Below are positions 43,550 to 53,153 of a DNA stretch of 64,000 nucleotides, in pieces. The notes under the pieces are model-generated. The model saw nothing but the letters and a program-made list of their open reading frames with translations, did no database searches and was not told the DNA's origin. The position numbers were made by a program, and so were the translations under genes. Source of the stretch: Rhodothermales bacterium. Its GTDB lineage: Bacteria; Bacteroidota; Rhodothermia; Rhodothermales; UBA10348. Position 1 is the first letter of the stretch. Every line of letters starts with the position of its first letter. The stretch is from NCBI GenBank assembly GCA_024711125.1, contig JANJTM010000029.1, forward strand, positions 1 to 64,000, written 5' to 3'.

Positions 43550-45196
43550 GTGCGAGCCGGCGAAAACCGCCGAAATCATGGTCTGGGCCTCGTCCTGGAG
43601 CCGGGCGAGGTGATCCGCACCGAGAAAGCTCTCGGCGTAGATCTTGTAGATGTCCTCGGTGCCCGAGGGCCGCGCCGCGAACCACCCGTTCGCCGTCACG
43701 ACCTTCAGCCCGCCGATGGCCGCGTCATTGCCCGGCGCCCGCGTGAGCTTGGCCACGATGGCTTCGCCGGCCAGCGTGTCGCCGGGCACGTCGTTCGGTG
43801 ACAGCCTTGACAGCAGGTCCTTCTGCCGTGCGTCGGCCGGCGCGTCCCGGCGCGCGTACGCCGGACTGCCGTACCGGGCTTCCAGGTCGGCGTACCGCGC
43901 GGCCGGGTCCCTGCCGGTGACGGCCGTGATCTCGGCGGCCAGCAGGTCGAGCAGGATCCCGTCCTTGTCGGTGGACCAGGCCTGCCCGTCCATCTGCAGG
44001 AACGACGCGCCGGCGCTCTCCTCGCCCCCGAACCCGAACGCGCCCGTCAGCAGCCCGTCGACGAACCACTTGAAGCCCACGGGCACCTCGGCCACCCTGC
44101 GCCCGATGCCCGCGGCCACGCGGTCGATCATGGAAGACGAGACGAGCGTCTTGCCCACGGCCGCATCCGCACGCCAACCGGCACGGTGCGTGAAGAGGTA
44201 CTCGACCGCCACGGCGAGGTAGTGGTTGGGATTCATGAGACCGCGGGCCGGGGTCACGATGCCGTGGCGATCGAAATCCGGGTCGTTTCCGAACGCGATG
44301 TCAAAGCGCCCGGCCAGCTCGACGAGGCCCGCCATCGCGTACGGCGACGAGCAGTCCATGCGCACCCTGCCGTCGTGGTCGAGACGCATGAACGAGAAGG
44401 TGGGATCCACGACCGGGTTGACCACCTCCAGGTCGAGCCCGTACCGCTCGGCGATCGGCCCCCAGTACCCGATACCCGCGCCTCCCATCGGATCCACGCC
44501 AATCCGCAGCCCGGACGCGGCGATGCGGCCCATGTCCACCACCTCGGACAGCGCCTCCACGTACGGCGTGACGTAATCCCATGCCTCGACCCGGCCGGAT
44601 GCGGCCGCGTCGGCGGCAGACCATCGCCGTACTCCGCGCAGTCCCGCAGCGAGCAGCGCGTTCGCCCGCGCCTGGATCGCCTTCGTCACCTCGGTATCGG
44701 CCGGCCCACCCGAGGGCGGATTGTACTTGAACCCCCCGTCCTCCGGCGGGTTGTGGGACGGCGTGATCACGATCCCGTCGGCCCGACCGCCGTCGGCGGC
44801 ACGGTTGTGCCGCAGGATCGCGAAAGAGATGACGGGGGTCGGGGTGTAGCCTCCGCCGGCCGCCACGCGCACGTGCACCCCGTTGGCCGCCAGGACCTCG
44901 ATCGCGGTGGTGTGTGCCGGTTCCGACAGCGCATGGGTATCCATGCCGAGGAACAGCGGGCCCGTGATGTCGTGCGCCGCGCGCCATTCGCAGATGGCCT
45001 GGGTGGTCGCGGCGATGTGCGCCTCGTTGAACGTGCCCCGCGTGGAGGAGCCACGGTGCCCCGACGTGCCGAAGGAGACCTTCTGGGAGGGTTCGGACGC
45101 GTCCGGCTCGACGGTGTAGTAGGCCGAGACGAGCCGGGGGATGTTCGCCAGCACGCTGCGGGGCGCCGGCTGGCCGGCATTCGGATGGAGGGGCAT
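43547..45196 (-). CDS. pgm: Phosphoglucomutase (alpha-D-glucose phosphate-specific)
   Basis: 549 residues, the usual length. [13 protein letters not shown] near the N terminus, the phosphoserine loop [18 protein letters not shown], the metal loop [12 protein letters not shown], the sugar-binding [11 protein letters not shown] and the C-terminal phosphate-binding [14 protein letters not shown] are all present. It interconverts glucose-1- and glucose-6-phosphate. Divergent from the polyphosphate glucokinase gene across 107 bp, so both feed the hexose-phosphate pool. Confidence 0.94.
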   Translation of the reverse strand: MPLHPNAGQPAPRSVLANIPRLVSAYYTVEPDASEPSQKVSFGTSGHRGSSTRGTFNEAHIAATTQAICEWRAAHDITGPLFLGMDTHALSEPAHTTAIEVLAANGVHVRVAAGGGYTPTPVISFAILRHNRAADGGRADGIVITPSHNPPEDGGFKYNPPSGGPADTEVTKAIQARANALLAAGLRGVRRWSAADAAASGRVEAWDYVTPYVEALSEVVDMGRIAASGLRIGVDPMGGAGIGYWGPIAERYGLDLEVVNPVVDPTFSFMRLDHDGRVRMDCSSPYAMAGLVELAGRFDIAFGNDPDFDRHGIVTPARGLMNPNHYLAVAVEYLFTHRAGWRADAAVGKTLVSSSMIDRVAAGIGRRVAEVPVGFKWFVDGLLTGAFGFGGEESAGASFLQMDGQAWSTDKDGILLDLLAAEITAVTGRDPAARYADLEARYGSPAYARRDAPADARQKDLLSRLSPNDVPGDTLAGEAIVAKLTRAPGNDAAIGGLKVVTANGWFAARPSGTEDIYKIYAESFLGADHLARLQDEAQTMISAVFAGSH

Positions 45197-45303
45197 CGTC
45201 AGTTCGAAGAATGAAACCGTAATCTAGCATTCCGCGGTCACCCGTTGTCGTCGGGCAGCGTGCCGCGTAAGTTGAGAACCCGAGAAACCAACCGGAACCC
45301 GGC

Positions 45304-46080
45304 GTGACCGTCCTGGGCATCGACATCGGCGGATCCGGCATCAAGGGCGCACCCGTGGACGTGGTCACGGGCACACTGGGTGCCGAGCGATTCCGCATCG
45401 ACACCCCCAAACCCGCCACCCCCAACCGGATCGCCAAGGCCGTGCGGCAGGTGGTCGACCACTTCGCGTGGAAGGGTCCGATCGGCTGCACGATCCCGGC
45501 CCGCGTGCATGGAGGGGTCGCGCTGACGGCCACGAACATCCACTCCACCTGGATCGATACGCCGGTCGACGTGCTCTTCTCCGATGCCACCGGCTGCCCG
45601 GTGCGCGTGATGAACGACGCGGACGCGGCCGGCGTCGCCTCGATGCAGTTCGGGGCGGGCCAGGGTCGGAAAGGGGTCGTGATCCTGCTGACGGTCGGCA
45701 CCGGCATCGGGACGGCACTTTTCATCGACGGAACGCTCGTTCCCGGGACGGAACTCGGACACCTGGAGGTCCTGGGACGCAATGCCGAGCTGTACGCGTC
45801 GGATCGCACGCGAAAGCAGGTCTCCCTCTCGTGGAAACAGTGGGCGAGGCGGTTCCAGCAGTACCTGGACACGGTCGAGTTCCTGTTCGCGCCCGACCTG
45901 ATCATTCTCGGCGGCGGCATAAGCCGTCCATCGAAGAAGGAGAAGTACATCAAGTTCCTGCACACGAAGGCCGAACTCGTGACCGAGATCCTCGAGAACG
46001 AAGCCGGAATCGTGGGGGCCGCCTTCATGGCCGGCGATCTCGCCCGGCCGGCCCCGCAGGAACGGGCGCCCCGTTCCTGA
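45304..46080 (+). CDS. ppgK: Polyphosphate glucokinase (ROK family)
   Basis: 258 residues from [19 protein letters not shown] (phosphate loop), [10 protein letters not shown] (characteristic of polyphosphate-using glucokinases), [10 protein letters not shown] with the catalytic Asp, [16 protein letters not shown] and [12 protein letters not shown]. It phosphorylates glucose with polyphosphate or ATP. A TAAGTTGA sequence about 30 nt upstream resembles a -7 element. Confidence 0.9.
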   Translation: MTVLGIDIGGSGIKGAPVDVVTGTLGAERFRIDTPKPATPNRIAKAVRQVVDHFAWKGPIGCTIPARVHGGVALTATNIHSTWIDTPVDVLFSDATGCPVRVMNDADAAGVASMQFGAGQGRKGVVILLTVGTGIGTALFIDGTLVPGTELGHLEVLGRNAELYASDRTRKQVSLSWKQWARRFQQYLDTVEFLFAPDLIILGGGISRPSKKEKYIKFLHTKAELVTEILENEAGIVGAAFMAGDLARPAPQERAPRS

Positions 46081-46108
46081 GCGGCGTCGGGACGCCCCCC
46101 GCCGCCTC
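46079..46108. terminator. GC-rich hairpin between convergent ppgK and SPOR lipoprotein
   Basis: GAG-CGGCG (46079-46086) pairs with CGCCG-C-CTC (46100-46108) with one bulged C. The arms overlap both stop codons. Likely a bidirectional terminator without a T tract. Confidence 0.45.
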
Positions 46109-46622
46109 AGTTCCTCACGCGCACCCGGTCGGGCACGACGAACGCGCCCGGGAAACGCTGCGCGAGCAGCTTGGCCACCCGATCGGCGCGTGCCCTGCCC
46201 GGGAAGTCGCCGACCCGGATGCGGTAGTACGGCTGTCGGAAAAACCGGTATACGGCCGGTTCGTCCAGTCCCGATACCGATTCCGGGGCCGAGGCTTCCA
46301 ACGTCTGCCAGTAGGCCTTGACCTCCTCCTCGGCCGCTGCGGCTTCCGTAAGGTCGAGCGTCGAGAACACCTGCACGCGGAATCCGCCCACCTCCCGCAC
46401 GGTGCCGGCGCCGGCCTGGTTGCGCAGGAGGCGCTCCGGAACGTCGTGCGTGAGTTCGGCCTCGACGGGCGCCGGCTCGTCCACGTACGGTGCCGCATCG
46501 AACCGCTCGACCGGAGGCGCGGGCGCTTCGGGTGCGGGTTCGACCGGGGCCTGGGCAACCCGTGAAGACGAGCATCCGGAGACGAGAAGCAGCGCGAGCC
46601 CGAGCGTGGAAACCCTGTTCAT
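46107..46622 (-). CDS. SPOR-domain lipoprotein
   Basis: 171 residues. Lipobox LLLVSGCSSS, a Pro/Ala/Glu-rich linker, then a C-terminal SPOR domain (about 90-171): FRVQVFSTLDLTEAAAAEE and YYRIRVGDFPGRARADRVAKLL. SPOR domains bind denuded peptidoglycan strands at division sites. Third gene of the minus-strand run with deoC and the lipid-kinase-like gene. Confidence 0.85.
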   Translation of the reverse strand: MNRVSTLGLALLLVSGCSSSRVAQAPVEPAPEAPAPPVERFDAAPYVDEPAPVEAELTHDVPERLLRNQAGAGTVREVGGFRVQVFSTLDLTEAAAAEEEVKAYWQTLEASAPESVSGLDEPAVYRFFRQPYYRIRVGDFPGRARADRVAKLLAQRFPGAFVVPDRVRVRN

Positions 46623-46626
46623 GGCG

Positions 46627-47505
46627 TCAGTAGGTGGAGGTCGAGACGGTTCCCTGTACGATGGCCACGGAGGCGCTCGCCCCGATGCGTGTCGCCCCGT
46701 GCGCGATCAGGTTTTCCGCGTCGGCACGCGACCGGACTCCGCCGGACGCCTTGACCCCCATCCCGGATCCCACGGCCTTCCGCATCAACTCGATGTCGGC
46801 CGCCGTGGCACCGCCCGTAGAGAAGCCCGTGGACGTCTTCACGAAATCGGCGCCGGCGTTCCGGCTCAGTACGCATGCGATGACCTTCTGGCGATCGTCG
46901 AGCAGCGCGGTCTCCAGGATCACCTTCACCGCCGAGGCTCCGGCGCGCCGGGAAGCGGTGACCACCGCACGGATGTCGTCCTCGACGTACCCGTAGTGAC
47001 CGCTGCGCAGCATGCCGACGTGCAGCACCATGTCGATTTCCGACGCCCCGTCGCGCACGGCCGATTCGGCTTCGAACGCTTTCGCCGCGGTCTGGGTGGC
47101 TCCGAGCGGAAAACCCACGACGGTACAGACGAGAACGGGCGATCCCCTGAGCAGTTCGGCGGCGAGCGGTACCCAGGACGGGTTCACGCATACCGACGCG
47201 AAGCAGAACCTTCGCGCCTCGTCACAGAGCGCGCGGATGTCGGCCTCGGTCGTCTCGGCCTTGAGCGCCGTGTGATCGATCATCCGCGCCAGCGGCGGCG
47301 CCAGTTCGCAGGCCGAAAAGCCCGCGTGCTCCGGCCTGTCGGCGCACACGCCGAAGCGGCACGCCCCCTCCACGACCAGTCGGTCCAGCGCCCGATCGGC
47401 CGGAATCGCCACGATCGGCCCGGCGGATCCCGCGTCGGGACCGGCCTCGCGCCGGAACTGCCTCGCAAGGCGGTCGACGAGCTGTTGTCGTTCGGTTTCG
47501 GTCAT
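46627..47505 (-). CDS. deoC: Deoxyribose-phosphate aldolase
   Basis: 292 residues, with an N-terminal extension of about 70 residues before the canonical start of the fold at [47 protein letters not shown], the Schiff-base Lys in [10 protein letters not shown], and [14 protein letters not shown] are typical. It cleaves 2-deoxyribose-5-phosphate to glyceraldehyde-3-phosphate and acetaldehyde. It overlaps the upstream kinase gene by 4 bp (ATGA). Confidence 0.93.
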   Translation of the reverse strand: MTETERQQLVDRLARQFRREAGPDAGSAGPIVAIPADRALDRLVVEGACRFGVCADRPEHAGFSACELAPPLARMIDHTALKAETTEADIRALCDEARRFCFASVCVNPSWVPLAAELLRGSPVLVCTVVGFPLGATQTAAKAFEAESAVRDGASEIDMVLHVGMLRSGHYGYVEDDIRAVVTASRRAGASAVKVILETALLDDRQKVIACVLSRNAGADFVKTSTGFSTGGATAADIELMRKAVGSGMGVKASGGVRSRADAENLIAHGATRIGASASVAIVQGTVSTSTY

Positions 47506-48443
47506 TCCGGAAGATACGGACGCTCGCCCCGGGCCGACGCGACGACAGGCGCGAAGACCGCGAGCCCGGCCGGCACGATCTCGACGTCGAGCCTTCGACA
47601 GCCGCCGGGCAGATCCTCTCCGTCACAGTGGACGGGAACCGGCACCGCGCACTCGATCGAGAACCGGTCGGAACGCATGTTCACGACCTCGGGCTGCGTG
47701 CCGTGATCGCCCCTGCGGGTGCGCGGCATCATGGCGACCGCCCGAACGACCCCGAGCCGGCGAACCACGCACGCGTCGATGAGCCCGTCGAACGGCGAAG
47801 CGTCGGGCGTCACCAGGTAGCCGCCTCCCGAGGAGTGACCGTTCCCGAGGGTCACGAACATGAGCGGAACCCTGACCTCCCCGGACCCTCCCCGAACCAC
47901 CACCTCCGGCGCTTTCCACGTGGCGAGGCCGTGGAGAATGCCCACCGTATAACCCAGGCTGCCCGGAAGCCGCTTGTAGCGGCGCGCGAGCGCCGAGGCG
48001 TGGGCGTCGAACCCGACCCCGACATTGTTGAATGCCAGGCGTCGGAACTCCCGGTCGTCGGCGGCCAGCCGGAAATAGTCCATGCGGCCCAGCCGGGCGC
48101 GGGCCATGGCGGCGAGGCCCTCCGCCAGTCCCCGCCCCATACCGAGGGCTCTCGCGAGGTCGTTCCCCGTACCGAGTCCCAGCACGGCGAGCGCCGCCCG
48201 GCTTCCGGCCCGCACGAGCCCCGTGGCGACCTCGTGTACCGTGCCGTCGCCTCCGCAGGCTACGACGATGTCCTCCCGATCCGACTCGACCGCGATCCGG
48301 ATCGCGTCCCCCGGACCCTCGGTCCAACGGACCACCGCGGCCGGAACCGCCTCGCGGATGCGGCGCTCGACCTCGCCGCGACGTCGGCCTACCCGGCCGT
48401 GCGCCGCCGCGGGATTGACGATGAATACGGTACTGTTCGCCAC
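47502..48443 (-). CDS. Diacylglycerol kinase family lipid kinase (YegS/LCB5-like)
   Basis: 313 residues from GTG 48443, chosen because the family N terminus ([13 protein letters not shown]) follows directly. Nucleotide-binding [17 protein letters not shown] and [15 protein letters not shown], then [33 protein letters not shown]. It phosphorylates diacylglycerol or a related lipid with ATP. Head gene of the kinase-deoC-SPOR run, divergent from the btuF-like gene. Confidence 0.9.
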   Translation of the reverse strand: MANSTVFIVNPAAAHGRVGRRRGEVERRIREAVPAAVVRWTEGPGDAIRIAVESDREDIVVACGGDGTVHEVATGLVRAGSRAALAVLGLGTGNDLARALGMGRGLAEGLAAMARARLGRMDYFRLAADDREFRRLAFNNVGVGFDAHASALARRYKRLPGSLGYTVGILHGLATWKAPEVVVRGGSGEVRVPLMFVTLGNGHSSGGGYLVTPDASPFDGLIDACVVRRLGVVRAVAMMPRTRRGDHGTQPEVVNMRSDRFSIECAVPVPVHCDGEDLPGGCRRLDVEIVPAGLAVFAPVVASARGERPYLPE

Positions 48444-48495
48444 GTAGCCTGGGCGAGAGGAAAACCGGTGGTCTGGGTGGGCGGAAAAGCGGTCG

Positions 48496-48506
48496 TATCT
48501 TTTTGG
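48496..48506 (+). promoter_or_regulatory. Putative promoter -7 element of the btuF-like gene
   Basis: TATCTTTTTGG, about 40 nt upstream of GTG 48543, close to TAnnTTTG. The 100-bp divergent gap is too short for a cobalamin riboswitch and shows no B12-box. Confidence 0.4.
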
Positions 48507-48542
48507 TTTCGCCTTCGTCCGCGCAAGATCGATGTTCCGCCC

Positions 48543-49442
48543 GTGATCCGCCACGTCGTCTTCCTGGTCCTGCTCGTCGCGGGATGCCGGGCCGAAGCCC
48601 CGGTGCCGTCCCGAAGCGTCACGGACGACCTGGGGCGTACACTGGTCCTGCCGGACCGCATGGAACGCATCGTGACGCTGGCTCCGAGCGTCACCGAACT
48701 CGTCGTCGCCGCCGGGGCGGGCCACCTGCTGGTCGCCGTTACCGATGCGGACGATTTTCCGCCCGAAGTGGACTCCCTGCCGCGAATCCAGGCGCTTCCG
48801 GTCAACCGCGAAGCCGTCGTGGCGCTCGCCCCCGACCTCGTGCTCGCGTCGGAGCAGGTCAACGACCCCCGGGACGCGGACGCCCTTGCCGAATTGGGCA
48901 TTGCGACGTGGTTCGTTCGCGTCGATTCGCTTTCGGACGTTCCGCGCGCCCTGCGCGCCCTCGGGGACCTGCTGGGAACGGCCGAGACCGCCCGAAGGAC
49001 GGCCGATTCGCTCGAGGCGATCCGCACTCGGCTGCGCTCGAGCCTGCCGTCGGGACGACCGCCCACGGTGCTCGTCCTGATCGACGATCGCACGCTCTTC
49101 TCGTTCGGAGCCGGTTCGTACGTGCACGAAATGGTCGCGCTGGCCGGCGGACGGTCGATCACTGCCGACCTGGAGACCCGGGCGCCCCGCCTTTCGGACG
49201 AGTTCGTGCTGACACGTGCCCCGGAGGTCATCGTCGGGTCACTGGGAGACGACTACCGCATCGAACGGCTGCTCGAGCACCACCCCACGTGGACCCTCGT
49301 TCCCGCCGTGCGGGATCGAGCCGTGTACTCCGTTCCGGGAGACCTGCTGCTGCGCCCCGGCCCGCGGCTCTTCGCCGGAGCCCTTCTCCTTCGCGAAGCA
49401 TTGGGAACCGGACCCGTACCCGGTGCGGGCTCCGGGGAATGA
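48543..49442 (+). CDS. BtuF-like periplasmic substrate-binding lipoprotein
   Basis: 299 residues from GTG. Lipobox LLVAGC. The class III binding-protein fold is shown by SVTDDLGRTLVLPDRMERIVTLAPSVTELV, ALAPDLVLAS and RAPEVIVGSLG. The family binds vitamin B12, haem or iron-siderophores; the ligand is not determinable here. It overlaps the permease gene by 4 bp (ATGA). Confidence 0.88.
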   Translation: MIRHVVFLVLLVAGCRAEAPVPSRSVTDDLGRTLVLPDRMERIVTLAPSVTELVVAAGAGHLLVAVTDADDFPPEVDSLPRIQALPVNREAVVALAPDLVLASEQVNDPRDADALAELGIATWFVRVDSLSDVPRALRALGDLLGTAETARRTADSLEAIRTRLRSSLPSGRPPTVLVLIDDRTLFSFGAGSYVHEMVALAGGRSITADLETRAPRLSDEFVLTRAPEVIVGSLGDDYRIERLLEHHPTWTLVPAVRDRAVYSVPGDLLLRPGPRLFAGALLLREALGTGPVPGAGSGE

Positions 49443-50458
49443 GACTGCGCCCCTCGATCCTCGTGCTCGCGATTGCCGTTCCGGCGTCGCTCGTCGCGGG
49501 CCTCACCCTGGGAAGCGCCGACGTATCGGCTTCGGACGTCGTGTCGGTGCTCGCCGACCGGCTGGCGGGGCGGCCACCCGCCGATCCGGTGAACGACGCG
49601 ATCGTCTGGTCGCTGAGGTTGCCGCGGGTGTTGCTCGCTTTCGTGGTCGGCGCCGGACTCTCGGTCGTCGGCGTGGCGATGCAGGCCCTCGTGCGCAACC
49701 CGCTGGCCGACCCCTACGTGCTGGGGCTTTCGTCCGGATCGACGGCGGGCGCGGCCCTGTATTTCCTCGGCGTCGTTCCGCTCGGCGCGCTGCCGGCGAT
49801 GTCGCTCCCGGCGGCCGCGTTCGCCGGTGGATTGCTGACCCTCGTCCTCGTCTACGCCGCTGCGCGCGACGGCTCGTCGGTTCCCGTCACGAGGCTGCTG
49901 CTCGCCGGCGTTGCCATGTCGGCCCTGATGGCCTCGCTGACGTCGTTTCTCGCTTTCGTCTCGCCCGACCCCAACAAGTTGCGCGCGGTCCTCTTCTGGC
50001 TCCTGGGTTCGCTCTCGGGCGCGTCCTGGACGGTGCTCCCGGGCCCGGCCATCGTGCTGGCGGTCGTCTTCCTGGCGCTCCTCGGCCTGGCGAGGCCCCT
50101 GGACGCCCTGCTGCTGGGCGAAGACCCGGCGCGCAGCCTCGGCATCCCCGTGGAGCGCATGAAACACGTGCTCATCGCGCTGGCGGCCCTGCTCACGGGC
50201 ACGTTGGTGGCCTACTCGGGAGCGATCGGCTTCGTCGGTCTCATCGTTCCGCACGCCGTGCGCAGCCTCACGGGTGTTTCCCATCTACGGGTGCTCCCCA
50301 CCGCCTTCGTCGGGGGCGGCCTCTTTCTCGTCTGGTCAGACATCCTGGCCCGAGGCGTCCTGCCCGGACAGGACCTTCCCGTGGGCATCGTGACGGCGCT
50401 TGCCGGCGTGCCGTTCTTCCTCCTGCTCCTTCGCCGCAACCGGCGTCCCTTTGCCTGA
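49439..50458 (+). CDS. FecCD/BtuC-family ABC transporter permease
   Basis: 339 residues with about ten membrane helices. LRLPRVLLAFVVGAGLSVVGVAMQALVRNPLADPYVLGLSSGSTAGAAL and the late loop GAIGFVGLIVPHAVRSLTG are diagnostic. It would import the ligand captured by the preceding protein. No ATPase (BtuD-type) gene follows; the next gene is a prenyl synthase, so the ATP-binding subunit must be elsewhere. Confidence 0.92.
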   Translation: MRLRPSILVLAIAVPASLVAGLTLGSADVSASDVVSVLADRLAGRPPADPVNDAIVWSLRLPRVLLAFVVGAGLSVVGVAMQALVRNPLADPYVLGLSSGSTAGAALYFLGVVPLGALPAMSLPAAAFAGGLLTLVLVYAAARDGSSVPVTRLLLAGVAMSALMASLTSFLAFVSPDPNKLRAVLFWLLGSLSGASWTVLPGPAIVLAVVFLALLGLARPLDALLLGEDPARSLGIPVERMKHVLIALAALLTGTLVAYSGAIGFVGLIVPHAVRSLTGVSHLRVLPTAFVGGGLFLVWSDILARGVLPGQDLPVGIVTALAGVPFFLLLLRRNRRPFA

Positions 50459-50530
50459 CGAACTCCGCCCGGCCATCGGCGTTCGCCCGATGCCCGCGCA
50501 GCCGGGTCCCGCACTTCGAACCGAAACCGG

Positions 50531-51565
50531 ATGCTTCCCCCCGACAACGAGCCCCCTGCCGGAGCCCGGCTTGCCAACCGGCTCGCCGGACGCCGGGTGG
50601 ACCTGGGTTCTCTCCAGGAACCCGTCGAGGAGGATCTCGGCCGGTTCAAGACCTACTTTCGGGAGGCCATGCGGACTCGGGTCACGCTGCTCGACACCGT
50701 GATCCGTTACCTGTTGGCGCGCAAGGGAAAACAGCTGCGCCCCCTCCTGGTCCTCCTCTCGGCGAGGGCATGCGGCGGTATCGGCGACACCACGTACCGG
50801 GGTGCCGCGCTCGTGGAACTGCTGCACACGGCGACGCTGGTGCATGACGACGTCGTCGACGACGCCGACCGGCGTCGCGGCTTCTTCTCGATCAACGCGC
50901 TGTGGAAGAACAAGGTGGCGGTCCTGCTCGGGGACTTTCTCCTGAGCCGCGGCCTGCTGCTGGCTCTCGACGCGAAGGATTACCGGCTGCTCCACACCGT
51001 ATCCGACGCCGTCCGTCGCATGAGCGAGGGCGAACTGTTGCAGATCGAGAAGGCGCGGCATCTCGACATCGACGAGGACACCTACTTCCGCATCATCTCG
51101 GACAAGACGGCCTCGCTCCTTTCGGCCTGCACGACGTGCGGTGCCGTATCGGCCACCGACGACGAGGACACGATCCGCCGGATGCACGCGTTCGGCGAGA
51201 AGCTGGGCATCGCGTTCCAGATCCGGGACGACCTGTTCGATTTCGGGGTCGACGACGTCGGGAAGCCGCTGGGCATCGACCTCCAGGAGAAAAAGCTCAC
51301 GCTTCCGCTCATCCACGCGTTGCGGGAGGCCGCCCCGTCGGACCGCCGCGCCGCGATGCGCATCGTTCGAAAGGACCGCAAGTCCAGGGAGGACATACGG
51401 TTCGTATCCGCTTTCGTCCATTCCGCCGGCGGCATCGCCTATGCCCGCGATCGCATGATGCGTCACGCCGACGAGGCTTTCGACCTGCTCGCGCCGCTGC
51501 CGGACTCCGACGCGAAGGAAGCGCTCGCCGACCTGGTGGCGTTCACGGTGACGCGCTCCCGCTGA
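50531..51565 (+). CDS. Polyprenyl diphosphate synthase
   Basis: 344 residues. Trans-prenyltransferase fold with KGKQLRPLLVLLSARACGG, the first Asp-rich motif DDVVDD at 106-111, GDFLLSRGL, and the second motif FQIRDDLFDF followed by KPLGIDLQEKKLTLPL. It condenses IPP with allylic diphosphates to a long chain, probably the quinone side chain. The size and the second motif (DDLFD) suit octaprenyl/heptaprenyl-type enzymes. Confidence 0.92.
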   Translation: MLPPDNEPPAGARLANRLAGRRVDLGSLQEPVEEDLGRFKTYFREAMRTRVTLLDTVIRYLLARKGKQLRPLLVLLSARACGGIGDTTYRGAALVELLHTATLVHDDVVDDADRRRGFFSINALWKNKVAVLLGDFLLSRGLLLALDAKDYRLLHTVSDAVRRMSEGELLQIEKARHLDIDEDTYFRIISDKTASLLSACTTCGAVSATDDEDTIRRMHAFGEKLGIAFQIRDDLFDFGVDDVGKPLGIDLQEKKLTLPLIHALREAAPSDRRAAMRIVRKDRKSREDIRFVSAFVHSAGGIAYARDRMMRHADEAFDLLAPLPDSDAKEALADLVAFTVTRSR

Positions 51566-51571
51566 CCCTCC

Positions 51572-52315
51572 ATGCCCACGATCCACCTGCTCGGAACCGG
51601 TGCCGCCTACACGGACCCGCACCGGACCACGACCATGCTGGCCCTGGAGAGCCCGGGGCATACGCTTCTCATCGACTGCGGCGGAGACGTCATCCAGCGC
51701 GCGCAGGCCGCCGGCATCGACCTGGCGACCATCGACGGCATTTTCCTGACCCACGAGCACCCGGACCACGTCGGAGGGTTCGCGGTATTCGTCGAGAAGA
51801 TCTGGCTGTGCGGAAGGACGCGCCCCATCGACATGTGGGGCATCGCCCCCGCGCTGTCGCAGGCACGGCGCGCCTTCGAGACGTACGACACGAGTCGCTG
51901 GCGGCTGCCCGAACTGCGCTGGCACGAGGTGGCCTACAACGAGGGCGCTCCGGTACTCGAAACCGGAGACTGGCGCATCACCGCGTCTCCGGGCGTTCAC
52001 GGCGTTCCCGTGGTCGGCCTTCGAATCGAATGCCTCCGGACCGGTGCCACCGCGGCCTACTCGTGCGACACCGAGCCCTGTCCGGCCATCGTTCGGCTCG
52101 CGGCCGGGGTCGATCTGCTCGTCCACGAGGCCAACGGCGAGGGACCCGGGCACAGTTCCTCCCTCCAGGCCGCACGGGTGGCCGCCGAAGCGGGCGCGCG
52201 GCGGCTGGTGCTGGTACACGTCGGGCCGGGCACGCAGGACGCCGACCTCGCTCCGGCGCGGTCCGTATTCGCCGAGGTACGGTACGGCGACGAACTCGAC
52301 CGCTACGCGTTCTGA
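51572..52315 (+). CDS. Metallo-beta-lactamase-fold hydrolase, RNase Z-like
   Basis: 247 residues. IHLLGTGAAYTDPHRTTTMLAL at the N terminus, the metal motif THEHPDHVGG, YSCDTEP with the ligand Asp, LLVHEANG and the C-terminal LVLVHVGPG. The layout resembles RNase Z/ElaC and related phosphodiesterases, but the long exosite arm of RNase Z is not obvious, so the substrate is open. It starts 6 bp after the prenyl synthase and overlaps the convergent gene by 13 bp. Confidence 0.85.
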   Translation: MPTIHLLGTGAAYTDPHRTTTMLALESPGHTLLIDCGGDVIQRAQAAGIDLATIDGIFLTHEHPDHVGGFAVFVEKIWLCGRTRPIDMWGIAPALSQARRAFETYDTSRWRLPELRWHEVAYNEGAPVLETGDWRITASPGVHGVPVVGLRIECLRTGATAAYSCDTEPCPAIVRLAAGVDLLVHEANGEGPGHSSSLQAARVAAEAGARRLVLVHVGPGTQDADLAPARSVFAEVRYGDELDRYAF

Positions 52316-53064
52316 GCAGACGGTGCCGGCGCGCCGAAATCCCCGTCGGGCCCGAGGCGCCCCAGCGTCCGCAGCGTGACGTGGTAGGCGGCCGGCTGCA
52401 GCCACGCGTAACGCCCGGGCAGGCGCGCTTCCACGGCATCCCGGAACGGCTGCGTGCACGGGATCCCGTCCCCGATGTGGACCAGCAGGCTCACCTCGTG
52501 AAGCCCTCCCCGGTAGTGCGACTCGCGGTGGCCCTCGGCCATGAGGTCCGGGACGTAGCGCGAGAGTCCTTCCCGCTTCCACTGTGCCAGCACCGCGTTC
52601 ACGGCGACCCGGCTCGCGCGAGCCACCGTTCCCGCGTCGCGTTCCCCTTCGAGGCGGATGCTCTCGACGCGGCCGACGCGCTCCATCGCCCGGTCCCCAA
52701 GTTCCACCACCGAGAGGAAATCCACGGGAATGGGTCCGGGATTGCGGAACAGGCACGTCGTGGCTTCGGCGGTCGCCTCCCGGAGTTGCACGACGTCCTC
52801 TTCCGACAGCCTCTCCCCGTCGCGCAGCGCGGCGAGCGTGGTCTTGGGCCAACGGCTCCCCGGATTCTCTGCGGGCACCGAGGGCAGCGCGGCCGCTAGA
52901 ACGGTCTTCAGACCCGCCAGCGACTCCGGCCAGCCCGAGTACGCCAGCGTCAATACCCCGAACCGGGCGACGAAGAAGGCCTCCGGCCGCAGGCTCGTGG
53001 GCGTGACGGCACGGCACGCGGTCCGCACGGCTTCGCTGTACCGGTGAAAGGCTTCGTGCTGCAT
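52303..53064 (-). CDS. Unknown protein with HxS/HxT motifs (possible 2H-phosphoesterase-like)
   Basis: 253 residues from the ATG at 53064. The N-terminal part carries AFFVARFGVLTLAYSGWP and PGSRWPKTTLAALRDGE. The C-terminal part has HEVSLLVHIG and AYHVTLRTLG, which resemble the paired His-x-Ser/Thr motifs of 2H phosphoesterases (RNA 2',3'-cyclic phosphodiesterase fold), though the spacing between them (about 45 residues) is shorter than usual. Family assignment is tentative. It is divergent from the histidine kinase gene. Confidence 0.55.
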   Translation of the reverse strand: MQHEAFHRYSEAVRTACRAVTPTSLRPEAFFVARFGVLTLAYSGWPESLAGLKTVLAAALPSVPAENPGSRWPKTTLAALRDGERLSEEDVVQLREATAEATTCLFRNPGPIPVDFLSVVELGDRAMERVGRVESIRLEGERDAGTVARASRVAVNAVLAQWKREGLSRYVPDLMAEGHRESHYRGGLHEVSLLVHIGDGIPCTQPFRDAVEARLPGRYAWLQPAAYHVTLRTLGRLGPDGDFGAPAPSAQNA

Positions 53065-53153
53065 GGGCGACCCCCCCGGCAAGATACGGGCAGAAGTCGC
53101 GCTGCACCGCCGCAGAGCGGGGTCCGCGACCGGATTCGGCTTTAGCGAAGTCC

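Noticed and set aside
43547-45196. Phosphomannomutase or phosphoglucosamine mutase instead of pgm
   Set aside because: The [17 protein letters not shown] loop, the length and the C-terminal [14 protein letters not shown] match the glucose-specific class.
48444-48542. Cobalamin riboswitch before the btuF-like gene
   Set aside because: The gap is only about 100 bp, and I see no B12-box or the needed multi-stem fold. The gene could bind another ligand.
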